From AWTP1-13 sp963820375 (GTDB lineage Bacteria; Pseudomonadota; Alphaproteobacteria; Rhizobiales; Hyphomicrobiaceae), in the NCBI GenBank assembly GCA_963820375.1, contig CAWFZX010000032.1, positions 186,001 to 250,000 of the forward strand: DNA of 64,000 nt, given 5' to 3'. Below, piece after piece: positions 42,182-50,296 of this stretch (position 1 is the first letter of the stretch; the number at the start of each line of letters is the position of its first letter). Position numbers and translations under genes: made by a program. The notes under the pieces were generated by a model. It was given only the letters and a program-made list of their open reading frames with translations. It had not been told where the DNA came from and made no database searches.

Positions 42182-42856
42182 TCAACCGTTGCTGGAAGCT
42201 GCGGCAAGCTCGGCGCGTGCACCCTCTTCCCAGCGGGCCATGCCGTCAAGAGCCAAGACGGCCTCGACGTAGGCTTGGGCCGTGCCGTCGTCGCCGTAGG
42301 CCGCCAGGTCGGGAAGATAGGTGCGAAAGCGGGACGCGACCGGTGCATACATGGCGTCCGCTGCCGAGAAGGCACCAAACAGGAAGTTGCCTGCGCTGCC
42401 ACAGCGGCGCCGGCAGACCGACCACAATTGCACAATGCGCCGCACGTCGCTGGCGACACTCTCCGGCAGGTTGGTCATCGGCGTGCGGGCCAAAAGATCC
42501 ATCGCGCAATGTTCGCGCAGGTCGCGAAAACCGGCGTGCATTTCAGCCGAAATGGCGCGGGCATGGGCGCGCGCCTGCTGCTGTCGGGGCCACAGCGCGG
42601 CCTCGGGATGGGTTTCGGCGAGGAATTCCAGGATCGCCAGACTGTCCCAAATCGTCTGGCGCTGCCCACCCTCTTCGACGATAAGGATGGGAACATGGCC
42701 GGCGGGAGAATAGCGCAAGATCTCGGCCCTGGTCTGTGGCTGGCGCAGCGGGATACCAATTTCGCGAAAGGCGATGCCGGCTTCAACCAGTGCAAGCCAG
42801 GGTCGCAGGCTCCAGCTCGACACGTTCTTGCTGCCGATCACCAGCGCATAAGCCAT
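42182..42856 (-). CDS. Glutathione S-transferase family protein
   Basis: A 224-residue GST. The thioredoxin-like N-domain is clear: YALVIGSKNVSSWSLRPWLAL (putative Ser in the catalytic loop), then SPAGHVPILIVEEGG and IWDSLAILEFLAETHP (the GSH-binding Glu-Ser/Asp-Ser region). The C-domain is helical and contains several cysteines (LWSVCRRRCGS). The function of this subgroup is generally detoxification or reduction. It is divergent from the M17 peptidase. Confidence 0.88.
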   Translation of the reverse strand: MAYALVIGSKNVSSWSLRPWLALVEAGIAFREIGIPLRQPQTRAEILRYSPAGHVPILIVEEGGQRQTIWDSLAILEFLAETHPEAALWPRQQQARAHARAISAEMHAGFRDLREHCAMDLLARTPMTNLPESVASDVRRIVQLWSVCRRRCGSAGNFLFGAFSAADAMYAPVASRFRTYLPDLAAYGDDGTAQAYVEAVLALDGMARWEEGARAELAAASSNG

Positions 42857-42953
42857 GGTTTCCCGCCTCTTGGCCGAACTTCCGACGCCAATTGTCATTT
42901 CGGCTCACGCTGATGATAATGGCGCTCCGCCCGTTGTCTCAACCGAACGAACC

Positions 42954-44384
42954 ATGCCGGCAACAGAAAAAACGTTTGGCCTTGCCAGTGTTCTGGCGTC
43001 CGCCGACAGCCAAGAGCCGTCGATTCCCGTCTGGCTGGCCCGCCAGCGTGCCTGGCTGCGCGATGCACCACTGAGCAGCGCGCAAAAGGCCTGGGTCGAG
43101 GCACAAGGGATCATGGGGATCGGCGGATGTCGGCACGTCCTCGTGCCGGGCAGTGATGGCCGGCTCGCAGGCGTGGTCCTGTGGCTTGGCGAGGATGGCG
43201 GCGGCGCCGAGCGACCCGAGCTGGCGATCGGACGTCTACCGGGCCTGCTGCCGGCAGGCTTCTACCACCTGGCGGATTCCTGGTTGGATGCCGAGTTGGC
43301 GACCGTCGCCTGGGGACTGGGCGCCTATCGCTTCCGCCGCTACAAGACGCACAATGGCGACGCCGCGGCCTGCTTGCGGCAGCCACCGCCGGCGCAGGCC
43401 GGCTCAGCCCAGTCTATCGTGGAAGGTGTTTGGCTCGGCCGCGACCTGATCAACACGCCGGCAGGCGATCTTGGACCGCAAGAGCTGGAGGAGGCCGCGC
43501 GTGCCTTGGCAGACCGACATGGCGCCGATCTCATGAGCATCGTGGGCGATGATCTTTTGACCGCCAATTTCCCCATGATTCACGCCGTGGGCCGCGCCAG
43601 CCCGCGCCAGCCGCGCCTTCTCGACCTGCGCTGGGGCAGTCCCGGCGCTAGCCGTGTCACGTTGGTGGGCAAGGGCATTTGCTTTGATACCGGCGGTCTC
43701 GACATTAAGCCAGCCAACGCCATGCTCCTCATGAAGAAGGACATGGCCGGCGCGGCGACGGCTCTGGCGCTCGGCCACATGATCATGGCGACGGGTCTCG
43801 ACCTGCGCCTGCGCATCCTGATCGCCGCGGCGGAGAACAGCATAGCCGGCAATGCCTTTCGCCCCGGCGACATTCTGCGCAGCCGACTGGGCAAGACGGT
43901 CGAGATCGGCAACACGGACGCCGAAGGTCGGCTTGTGCTGGCCGACGCCCTGGCATTCGGGGACGAGGAGCGGCCCGACCTGATGGCAAGCTTTGCCACC
44001 CTGACGGGTGCGGCCCGGGTGGCGTTGGGACCGGATCTGCCGCCCCTTTACAGCGACGACGACGATCTGGCGGTGCAGATCGCCGAAGCCGGGCTCGCCG
44101 TTGGCGATCCGGTCTGGCGGCTGCCATTCTGGGGCGGTTATGAATCCACTCTCGACAGCCCTGTCGCCGACCTGAGCAACGTCTCCGACGGGCCGTTTGC
44201 CGGCTCGGTCACGGCGGCGTTGTTCCTGCGCCGTTTTGTCAAACAGACGCGCCGCTTCGCCCACTTCGACATTTTCGGCTGGCGGCCGGCGGCGCGGCCG
44301 CTCGGGCCGAAGGGCGCAGAGCCCCAGGTCGCGCGCGCCTTTTTCGAGCTTTTGCGTGGCGATGCCGGCGGGCGGCGAAGCTGA
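42954..44384 (+). CDS. Leucyl aminopeptidase family (M17) peptidase
   Basis: A 476-residue M17 metallopeptidase. The metal and catalytic motifs are present: LVGKGICFDTGGLDIKPAN, then MLLMKKDMAGAATAL, NTDAEGRLVLADAL (the NTDAEGRL signature) and SFATLTGAARVAL. It removes N-terminal residues from peptides. The start at 42954 gives the typical N-terminus; frames upstream run into another sequence. Its stop is directly followed by the ATG of an NlpC/P60 peptidase, so the two enzymes are translationally linked. This suggests a role in peptide recycling, perhaps of cell-wall peptides. Confidence 0.92.
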   Translation: MPATEKTFGLASVLASADSQEPSIPVWLARQRAWLRDAPLSSAQKAWVEAQGIMGIGGCRHVLVPGSDGRLAGVVLWLGEDGGGAERPELAIGRLPGLLPAGFYHLADSWLDAELATVAWGLGAYRFRRYKTHNGDAAACLRQPPPAQAGSAQSIVEGVWLGRDLINTPAGDLGPQELEEAARALADRHGADLMSIVGDDLLTANFPMIHAVGRASPRQPRLLDLRWGSPGASRVTLVGKGICFDTGGLDIKPANAMLLMKKDMAGAATALALGHMIMATGLDLRLRILIAAAENSIAGNAFRPGDILRSRLGKTVEIGNTDAEGRLVLADALAFGDEERPDLMASFATLTGAARVALGPDLPPLYSDDDDLAVQIAEAGLAVGDPVWRLPFWGGYESTLDSPVADLSNVSDGPFAGSVTAALFLRRFVKQTRRFAHFDIFGWRPAARPLGPKGAEPQVARAFFELLRGDAGGRRS

Positions 44385-45278
44385 ATGCCCGAGGCCTCCT
44401 CCCTCCCCGATCCGCGCCGCAACGCCTATCGCGAAGATCTTGCCGCAGAAGGGCTGCGCGGCAAAGTCAAGGCACGCAACTACTCGCCCGGCTGGGAGCG
44501 CCAGATCGTCTACCCGGCTACCCCCCTGCGCGCCCGGCCGGACGCGCGCGAGCCTTGGACCACGGAAGCCCTCTATGGGGAGCTGGTCAAAGTCTACGAC
44601 GAGAACAAGGATTGGGCGTGGGTACAGCTCGCCGCGGACGGTTATGTCGGCTACGCCCGTGCAACGGCGTTGTCACCTCAAATCAACGCCGCGACGCACC
44701 GCGTGAAGGTGCTCGGCACATTCCTTTATGCTGCCGCCGACGTGAAAGCGCCGCCGCTGATGCCGCTCAGCATGAATGCCCTGCTCTGCATCGCGGAGGC
44801 CGGCCCCAGCTTCGCCAGGCTCGTCGACGGTACATTTGTACCAACGCGCCACATCGTCGAGCGCACGCGCTTTGTTGCCGACTTCGTGGCCGCCGCCGAG
44901 CGCTTCGTGGGCGTGCCTTACCTTTGGGGCGGCAGGACGCGTTTCGGCATCGATTGCTCGGGGCTGGTGCAAGCGGCGCTGCAGGCCGCGGGCAGGGTCT
45001 GCCCACGCGACAGCGACATGCAAGAGGCCGAGCTCGGCCAACAGGTCGACATCGCCGACAGCCTCGACAAGCTCGAGCGCGGTGATCTCCTGTTCTGGCA
45101 AGGACACGTCGGCATCATGACTGACGGCTTCATGCTGCTGCACGCCAACGCACACCATATGGCGGCCATCATCGAGCCGGTGCGCAGTGCGGTCGATCGC
45201 ATTGCGCGCGCAGGGTTGCAGATCAGGGCTGTCAAGCGGCTCAGCCACGCCCGCTCGCGCGGCGACAGCGGCGCATGA
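44385..45278 (+). CDS. NlpC/P60 (C40) peptidase with SH3-type domains
   Basis: A 297-residue protein with two SH3-like regions (YPATPLRARPDAREPWTTE and WVQLAADGYVGYARATAL) followed by a C40 catalytic domain (about residues 165-285): PYLWGGRTRFGIDCSGLVQ (nucleophile Cys), GDLLFWQGHVGIM (His) and HANAHHM. It resembles YkfC-like enzymes that cut L-Ala-gamma-D-Glu in muropeptides. No signal peptide is visible, so it may be cytoplasmic. It starts immediately after the M17 peptidase stop and overlaps the next gene by four bases. Confidence 0.9.
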   Translation: MPEASSLPDPRRNAYREDLAAEGLRGKVKARNYSPGWERQIVYPATPLRARPDAREPWTTEALYGELVKVYDENKDWAWVQLAADGYVGYARATALSPQINAATHRVKVLGTFLYAAADVKAPPLMPLSMNALLCIAEAGPSFARLVDGTFVPTRHIVERTRFVADFVAAAERFVGVPYLWGGRTRFGIDCSGLVQAALQAAGRVCPRDSDMQEAELGQQVDIADSLDKLERGDLLFWQGHVGIMTDGFMLLHANAHHMAAIIEPVRSAVDRIARAGLQIRAVKRLSHARSRGDSGA

Positions 45279-45592
45279 CGGAGCCAAGGCCGCTCACCCG
45301 CGACGAGGCCACGCGGATTTGGCGCTGGCAACGCCAGATGTTGATGTTTTACGGCATCGCCATGGTTCTGCTGGCGCTCGCCGGTGTGCTGATGCTCTTT
45401 TTTGGTGATCTTGCCTGGGTGCGGCGTGCGGCGTTGGCCGCCGTCCTCAGCCTCGTCGTCGCCGCTACTTTCGTTCAGTTCAGGGAACGCTGCCCGCGCT
45501 GCGGCCTGCGCCTCGGATCGCAGGGGCGGCTCTTCCTACCGGAGCAATGCCGACGCTGCAGTGTCGTCTTCGAGCGGCCGCCGTCAGGCTAA
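45275..45592 (+). CDS. Small membrane protein with a zinc-ribbon
   Basis: A 105-residue protein. Two membrane helices (FYGIAMVLLALAGVLMLFF and AALAAVLSLVVAATFV) precede a short zinc-ribbon-like tail: RCPRCGLRLG, then LPEQCRRCSVVF, a C-x2-C...C-x2-C pattern. The start overlaps the NlpC/P60 stop by four bases (ATGA). The membrane plus zinc-ribbon design suggests a scaffold or chaperone rather than an enzyme. Function unknown. Confidence 0.75.
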   Translation: MTEPRPLTRDEATRIWRWQRQMLMFYGIAMVLLALAGVLMLFFGDLAWVRRAALAAVLSLVVAATFVQFRERCPRCGLRLGSQGRLFLPEQCRRCSVVFERPPSG

Positions 45593-45656
45593 AGTCGAGC
45601 GTGCGATGCGCCCAAGCCCGCCGCGGGGCCGGCTTGGGCGCTCGCAATCGCGTTGC

Positions 45657-45890
45657 CTACCACCCGCGACGATGGCAGACCCTGCGGCAATGGCGATGGC
45701 CCCGGTGCCACCAGCAGCGGTTGTGACAGTGGCGCCGCCGCCACCTTACGTCCTCGACTGTGCTCTGCTCTTGGGCATAGCTGCGCAAGACATCGCCAGC
45801 GCTCGAGCCGGGTGCGGCCTGGGCCGTACCGACCGCCATGACGACAGCGGCGCTTGCGCCCGCGAAAGACAGCAGCAGTTTTCTGTTCAT
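45657..45890 (-). CDS. Small secreted protein with a His/Cys/Arg-rich tail
   Basis: A 77-residue protein beginning MNRKLLLSFAGASAAVVMA with a signal peptide ending TAQAAPG. The mature part is short and ends in WRRRHCHNRCWWHRGHRHCRR and a final VCHRRGW: four Cys and six or more His within 28 residues. Similar small secreted proteins are known in Hyphomicrobiales but have no assigned role. It is on the opposite strand from its neighbours and converges with the zinc-ribbon gene. Confidence 0.7.
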   Translation of the reverse strand: MNRKLLLSFAGASAAVVMAVGTAQAAPGSSAGDVLRSYAQEQSTVEDVRWRRRHCHNRCWWHRGHRHCRRVCHRRGW

Positions 45891-46087
45891 GATTGAGCTC
45901 CGTGCTCCAGTTGTTTGGCGATCAGAGCAGATGCACTTCCCGGTTGTGGATTTCATGTGCTCGATCAGACGATCATCCCTCCGAGCGCATGAATGCACTG
46001 TGAATGATGCCCAACGAGACAAGCCGACGCACCAGGCGACGACCCGACCAACGCGCGGAGGGCAGGCCATAGTCGGCTCAGCCCACG

Positions 46088-47047
46088 CTAGGGAGGCGGT
46101 GCCGGTCGCTGGCTCGGCAGGGCGCCGCCGGTTGCGCCCGTCATCAGGCCCGATCTTTGCGCGCCGGCCCCGTTGGGGATGGCCGCACGCGTGTTGGCTG
46201 CGGGAACGGTCGGTTGCGGTTCGGCCTGATCGCTGCCCTTGGGTCTGAACGGATCGGGTTTGGGTCGCCGGAAGGCCGGGCAGGCGGCGCTGGGGTTGAG
46301 TTGTTTCAGATCCCCGCGCATCGCCACGTTGACCACATAGTGGCGATTGCAGACCGCCACCGAGGGCAGCTGCCGCGTCAGCTCGAAGTAGTCGTAACTC
46401 TCTTTCAGGGTCGTCCAGAAGGGATAGGCTGGATGTTTGACCTGCCGCGCCATATTGGCCTCAGTCATGCGGAACGGGAAGGCGTGCACCTCAAAGGTGT
46501 CATTGCCGCCCAGGAAAGAGTCGCGGGCGATGCCGTAGATCTCCTCCATCAAGGCATCCGTCATGGCGTAGCACCCGGCCGACTTGCAGCGCCCGTGAAT
46601 CATCAGGAATTCACCGGTCCGCCCGTGCGCCCGGTCGAAGGCGTTGGGGTAGCCGAGGTTCATGGCCAGGTGGAACTTGGAATCGGGGTTCATTTGCTCA
46701 CGGCTGACGGAGTAGAACCCTTCCGGCGCCTGCCGATCCCCCTGTTTCAGCTTGGGACCAAGTTCGCCCGACCAATTGCAGATCGGATAGGTCTTGAAAT
46801 GGTAGAAGCGTCCGTCGCTCTTGAGCTTCCACACTTCGAGTTCGGATTCTTCCTTGAAGACACGGATGAAAATCGGCGCCTGGGGATCCATGCCCTTTTT
46901 GCCGAGCAGCATCAGTGTGTCTTGTGAGAGCGGCAGCAGGTGCGGACCGACCAGCTCGATCTTCGCGCAGGCGCCGAGCGCCCACGCCACCACCACGAGC
47001 AGCGCTAACGCGCGCTTTGCATTGGCCCCCGAGATGATCAAACTCAT
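46088..47047 (-). CDS. YafK-type murein L,D-transpeptidase family lipoprotein
   Basis: A 319-residue protein with a lipoprotein signal (ALALLVVVAWALGACAKIEL). The YkuD/YafK fold is supported by SGELGPKLKQGDRQAPEGFY, YPNAFDRAHGRTGEFLMIHG and the catalytic Cys in CKSAGCYAMTDALMEEIY. In enterobacteria YafK (DpaA) releases Braun-type lipoprotein from peptidoglycan, whereas other relatives crosslink. A Pro/Ala-rich tail of about 70 residues ends the protein. ATG 47047 is preferred to a GTG at 47080; an exact CtrA-type box lies 48 bases upstream of the ATG. Confidence 0.88.
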   Translation of the reverse strand: MSLIISGANAKRALALLVVVAWALGACAKIELVGPHLLPLSQDTLMLLGKKGMDPQAPIFIRVFKEESELEVWKLKSDGRFYHFKTYPICNWSGELGPKLKQGDRQAPEGFYSVSREQMNPDSKFHLAMNLGYPNAFDRAHGRTGEFLMIHGRCKSAGCYAMTDALMEEIYGIARDSFLGGNDTFEVHAFPFRMTEANMARQVKHPAYPFWTTLKESYDYFELTRQLPSVAVCNRHYVVNVAMRGDLKQLNPSAACPAFRRPKPDPFRPKGSDQAEPQPTVPAANTRAAIPNGAGAQRSGLMTGATGGALPSQRPAPPP

Positions 47048-47094
47048 ACGCGCGTGCCCCAGGCGTGTGGCGATCACCAATTGATTTGTAAACG

Positions 47095-47109
47095 TTAATA
47101 TGGGGTTAA
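47095..47109 (-). promoter_or_regulatory. CtrA-type box upstream of the YafK-type transpeptidase gene
   Basis: TTAA, seven bases (TATGGGG), TTAA, with a following C on the plus strand: the full CtrA consensus. It is 48-62 bases before the ATG at 47047. If it overlaps the -35 region as in Caulobacter promoters, transcription would start near 47060, which fits the chosen start codon. Confidence 0.7.
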
Positions 47110-47220
47110 CGCGAACACAACCCCAGCTGCAACCGGGCCTGCATAATCCCGCTTAGCCGGCCCCGAGCAAACCGGCAAATCACCCCTCATTGCGGCAATT
47201 TTGTGAGCAAGCCGGGCGCC

Positions 47221-48195
47221 TTAGAGACTACGTCCGATTTGCAGAAACTTTTCCTGGCGCTGCTCGCGGATGGCGTCAGCACTCATGCCGGAGAATTCCG
47301 TCAGTGCTCCGGCGATGGCCCCGGCGGTCTGCTTGAAGATCAGGGCCGTATCCCGATGTGCGCCACCGACGGGCTCGGTGATAATGACGTCGATCACGCC
47401 CAGCGATTTCAAGTCCTGAGCCGTGATCTTCATGCTGGTGGCGGCATCGATGGCACGCGCGGGATCACGCCAGAGGATGGATGCGGCGGCCTCCGGGGAA
47501 GCCACCGTGTAGATGGAATGCTCCAGCATCAGCACCCGGTTGGCGGTGGCGATGGCGACCGCACCGCCCGAGCCACCTTCCCCAATGATCACGGCGATCA
47601 GGGGTACGCCGAGAGATAGGCAGCGATCCGTCGAGCGGGCAATGGCCTCGGCCTGGCCGCGCTCCTCAGCACCAATGCCCGGATAGGCACCGGCGGTATC
47701 GACCAACGTGACCACCGGCATGCCGAAGCGCTCCGCCAGGTCCATCAAACGTACGGCCTTGCGATAGCCTTCCGGCCGCGCCATGCCAAAATTGTGCCGA
47801 ATGCGGCTTTCCGTGTCGGAGCCCTTCTCGTGGCCGATCACCAGCACGGACCGGCCCCGAAAGCGGCCGATGCCGCCCATGATGGCGGCATCCTCCGCAT
47901 AGTAGCGGTCGCCGGCCAGTGGTGTGAAATCCTCAATGAGCGCCTCGACGTAGTCGAGGCAATGCGGCCGGTCGGGATGGCGCGCCACCTGGGTCTTCTG
48001 CCAGGGGGTCAGCTTGGCATAGGTGTCGATAAGGGCCTGGTGCGCCTTCTGTTGTAGCTTCGTCACCTCTTCGGTGATCGAGACGGAGCCGTCGTCCTCG
48101 ACGCTGAGGGCGCTGAGTTCCGCCACCTTGCTCTCAAGCTCGGCGATCGGTTTCTCAAAGTCGAGGTAGGTGCGAACGGTGAGCGGACGATCCAT
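47221..48195 (-). CDS. accA: Acetyl-CoA carboxylase carboxyltransferase subunit alpha
   Basis: A 324-residue subunit that transfers CO2 from biotin to acetyl-CoA, the first committed step of fatty acid synthesis. Motifs: YLDFEKPIAELESKV at the start, HPDRPHCLDYVEALI, MPVVTLVDTAGAYPGIGAEERGQAE and GGSGGAVAIATANRVLMLE, with the C-terminal half normal. ATG 48195 (MDRPLTVRTYL) matches the family. It lies 133 bases after xerD on the same strand. Confidence 0.97.
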   Translation of the reverse strand: MDRPLTVRTYLDFEKPIAELESKVAELSALSVEDDGSVSITEEVTKLQQKAHQALIDTYAKLTPWQKTQVARHPDRPHCLDYVEALIEDFTPLAGDRYYAEDAAIMGGIGRFRGRSVLVIGHEKGSDTESRIRHNFGMARPEGYRKAVRLMDLAERFGMPVVTLVDTAGAYPGIGAEERGQAEAIARSTDRCLSLGVPLIAVIIGEGGSGGAVAIATANRVLMLEHSIYTVASPEAAASILWRDPARAIDAATSMKITAQDLKSLGVIDVIITEPVGGAHRDTALIFKQTAGAIAGALTEFSGMSADAIREQRQEKFLQIGRSL

Positions 48196-48328
48196 TGCTG
48201 ATGACTGATTGCGGCCCGGCACGGCAAGATCTTGCCTGCGGGCGACTTAGGCCCCCCATCCGCCATGAGTCAAGTTAACCGCCGGGTTGGCGCTGGGCAA
48301 TGCCGCGAAACGGGGCGTGTTAGGCGCG

Positions 48329-49285
48329 TCAACGGCGCCCGGCGCGCTTCGGCGGAGCCAGCGGATGGTGATCAAAAACCAGCGTCTTGAGCCGTTCCTC
48401 GAGCACATGGGTGTAAATCTGCGTGGTGGAAATGTCGGCATGGCCCAGCAGCTGCTGCACGGAGCGCAGGTCGGCGCCGCGGTCGAGGAGATGACTGGCA
48501 AAGGCGTGCCGCAACACGTGCGGGGAGACCCGGCGTGGATCGAAATCTGCCGCCTCGGCAAGCTCCTTGAGTTCCTGAGCAAGGCGCTGCCGCGTGAGGT
48601 AGCCTTCGGCGCTGCGCGATGCAAACAGCCAGCGCGTCCTTAACATCGGCGTCATGTCGGGGTCTTCGCTAGGGGCCGCGAGGTAGCGGTCCAGGGCGGC
48701 GCGGGCGGTGGGCGTCAAGGGCACCATGCGCTCACGTCCTCCCTTGCCTTTGACGAACAGGACCCTGCCATCACCGTCCAGCACCGAGCGTGGCAGGCTG
48801 ACGAGCTCCGAGACCCGCAAACCTGTGGCATACAAGACCTCGATCAGCGCATACAGTCGCAGCGCGCGCAGCCGCGCGCGGCCATGCGTCGTTTCGGTGC
48901 GCATGCGGGCAGCCCCGATCAGCCGATCGACTTCCCCCAGCGATAGCGTTTTGGGCAGCCTTCGGCTCCGCTTCGGGCCGGCGACCCGGTGGGCAGGGTC
49001 TTCGGCAATGATGCCGTCGGCGGCGAGAAACTTGAAAAGCTGGCGCACCGCTGAAAGCCGCCGCGCACGCGTGCTCGCCGCCATGCCCGCTTCCGACAGG
49101 TTGCGCTGATAGGCGGCGATGTCTGCGCTTTTGGCTGAAGTGAGCGACCCGCCCCGGCTATCGAGATAGCTCAGGAAGTGTTGCAGGTCGCAGCGGTAGG
49201 CCGCAACCGTATTGGCTGCCGCGCCGCGCTCTGCCGCCTGCATCTCCAGAAAGCTCTCCAGCCATTCGTGCGCCCTCTTTGCCAT
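48329..49285 (-). CDS. xerD: Site-specific tyrosine recombinase XerD
   Basis: A 318-residue recombinase. The N-terminal SAM-like domain (AANTVAAYRCDLQHFLSYLD) is followed by the catalytic core with the Arg in YATGLRVSELVSLP and the His-x-x-Arg...His...Tyr set in SPHVLRHAFASHLLDRGAD, LGHADISTTQIYTHV. With XerC it resolves chromosome dimers at dif. No mobile element is near, so a housekeeping role is likely. A small membrane protein gene precedes it. Confidence 0.93.
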   Translation of the reverse strand: MAKRAHEWLESFLEMQAAERGAAANTVAAYRCDLQHFLSYLDSRGGSLTSAKSADIAAYQRNLSEAGMAASTRARRLSAVRQLFKFLAADGIIAEDPAHRVAGPKRSRRLPKTLSLGEVDRLIGAARMRTETTHGRARLRALRLYALIEVLYATGLRVSELVSLPRSVLDGDGRVLFVKGKGGRERMVPLTPTARAALDRYLAAPSEDPDMTPMLRTRWLFASRSAEGYLTRQRLAQELKELAEAADFDPRRVSPHVLRHAFASHLLDRGADLRSVQQLLGHADISTTQIYTHVLEERLKTLVFDHHPLAPPKRAGRR

Positions 49286-49315
49286 GTTCGGCCGACCCGA
49301 CCAGTCCCGCATCGG

Positions 49316-49459
49316 CTAGCGCCGGACCTTGACGCCTGGCAGCGGCGTGGAGGTTTCCCTCTGAGCCGGCTCGAAAAACACGGCCATGACGTAGAGACCG
49401 CCGATCACCGCGGCGCCGATAATGCCCACGACCACAAGAAACCGGATGAGGCTCGGCAT
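49316..49459 (-). CDS. Small single-span membrane protein upstream of xerD
   Basis: A 47-residue frame, MPSLIRFLVVVGIIGAAVIGG onward, ending with a polar tail (FEPAQRETSTPLPGVKVRR). One transmembrane helix is clear. Similar tiny proteins sit beside xerD/aroK in other Hyphomicrobiales. It starts 30 bases before xerD and is divergent from aroK. Function unknown. Confidence 0.7.
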   Translation of the reverse strand: MPSLIRFLVVVGIIGAAVIGGLYVMAVFFEPAQRETSTPLPGVKVRR

Positions 49460-49651
49460 GTGCGACGCTGCTCCTAATCCGGTTACGTTCGCGCCCAATT
49501 GACGCCAGATGTGCCAAACTGGCGGTCAGGGATCGGCGTGCCGGGTGGCCCCGAACATTACCAGGATCGCCCTGTGGCTTTGAGGCCTACCCGCAAACCT
49601 GATACCAGAAAGCAAGGGGGGTGGCATCAAGCGCCCGCATGCAGGAAACAG

Positions 49652-50296
49652 ATGATGCGATTCGGCTATGGAGGCAAAAAGGAGGAGCAGATTGCGCAGG
49701 TCGCCGCCAAGGTTCGTGCCGCGCTGGGCGCGCGTTCGGTCGTGCTTGTGGGCATGCCCGGCTGTGGCAAGTCGGCGATCGGCCGGCGGCTCGCCAATCG
49801 CCTGGAATTGCCGTTTGTCGATGCCGATGACGAGATCGAACTCGCTGCCGGCAAGGCCATCACCGACATCTTCAAGGAACACGGCGAGCCCTATTTCCGC
49901 GACGGCGAGCGCAAAGTGATTGCGCGCATTCTCAACTCTGGGTCGCGGGTGCTGGCCACCGGCGGGGGAGCCTTCATGAGTGGAGAGACGCGAGACAATA
50001 TCCGCAACCGGGCCATATCTGTTTGGCTCAAGGCGGAGCTTCCGCTGCTGCTGCGCCGCGTGCTCAAACGCAACAATCGTCCCCTGCTCGAGCGCGATCC
50101 GGAAGGCGTCATGCGCGCACTGGTGGAGACGCGCTATCCCGTCTACGCCACGGCAGACATCACTGTCGAGAGCCGGGACCTGCCGCACGATGTGATGGTT
50201 TATGAGATCATCGAGGCGTTGGCGGCCTACGCCGTGCCGCGGCAGGCGGAGCCCTCCGGGGCGCAGCCATCCAACAGCAGTGGCGGGCCGCTATGA
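49652..50296 (+). CDS. aroK: Shikimate kinase
   Basis: A 214-residue enzyme that phosphorylates shikimate. Walker A is in SVVLVGMPGCGKSAIGRRLA, followed by FVDADDEIELAAGKAITDIF, YFRDGERKVIARIL (shikimate-binding Arg), VLATGGGAFM and the lid region RPLLERDPEGVMRAL. GGAAACAG precedes the double ATG at 49652/49655. The C-terminal extension is Pro/Ser-rich. Its stop overlaps the aroB start by four bases, the usual alphaproteobacterial pair. Confidence 0.95.
   Translation: MMRFGYGGKKEEQIAQVAAKVRAALGARSVVLVGMPGCGKSAIGRRLANRLELPFVDADDEIELAAGKAITDIFKEHGEPYFRDGERKVIARILNSGSRVLATGGGAFMSGETRDNIRNRAISVWLKAELPLLLRRVLKRNNRPLLERDPEGVMRALVETRYPVYATADITVESRDLPHDVMVYEIIEALAAYAVPRQAEPSGAQPSNSSGGPL

Noticed and set aside
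48265..48285. TTAAC near the xerD-accA gap as a CtrA box
   Set aside because: Only one half-site is present; the base group seven positions upstream is CATG, not TTAA.
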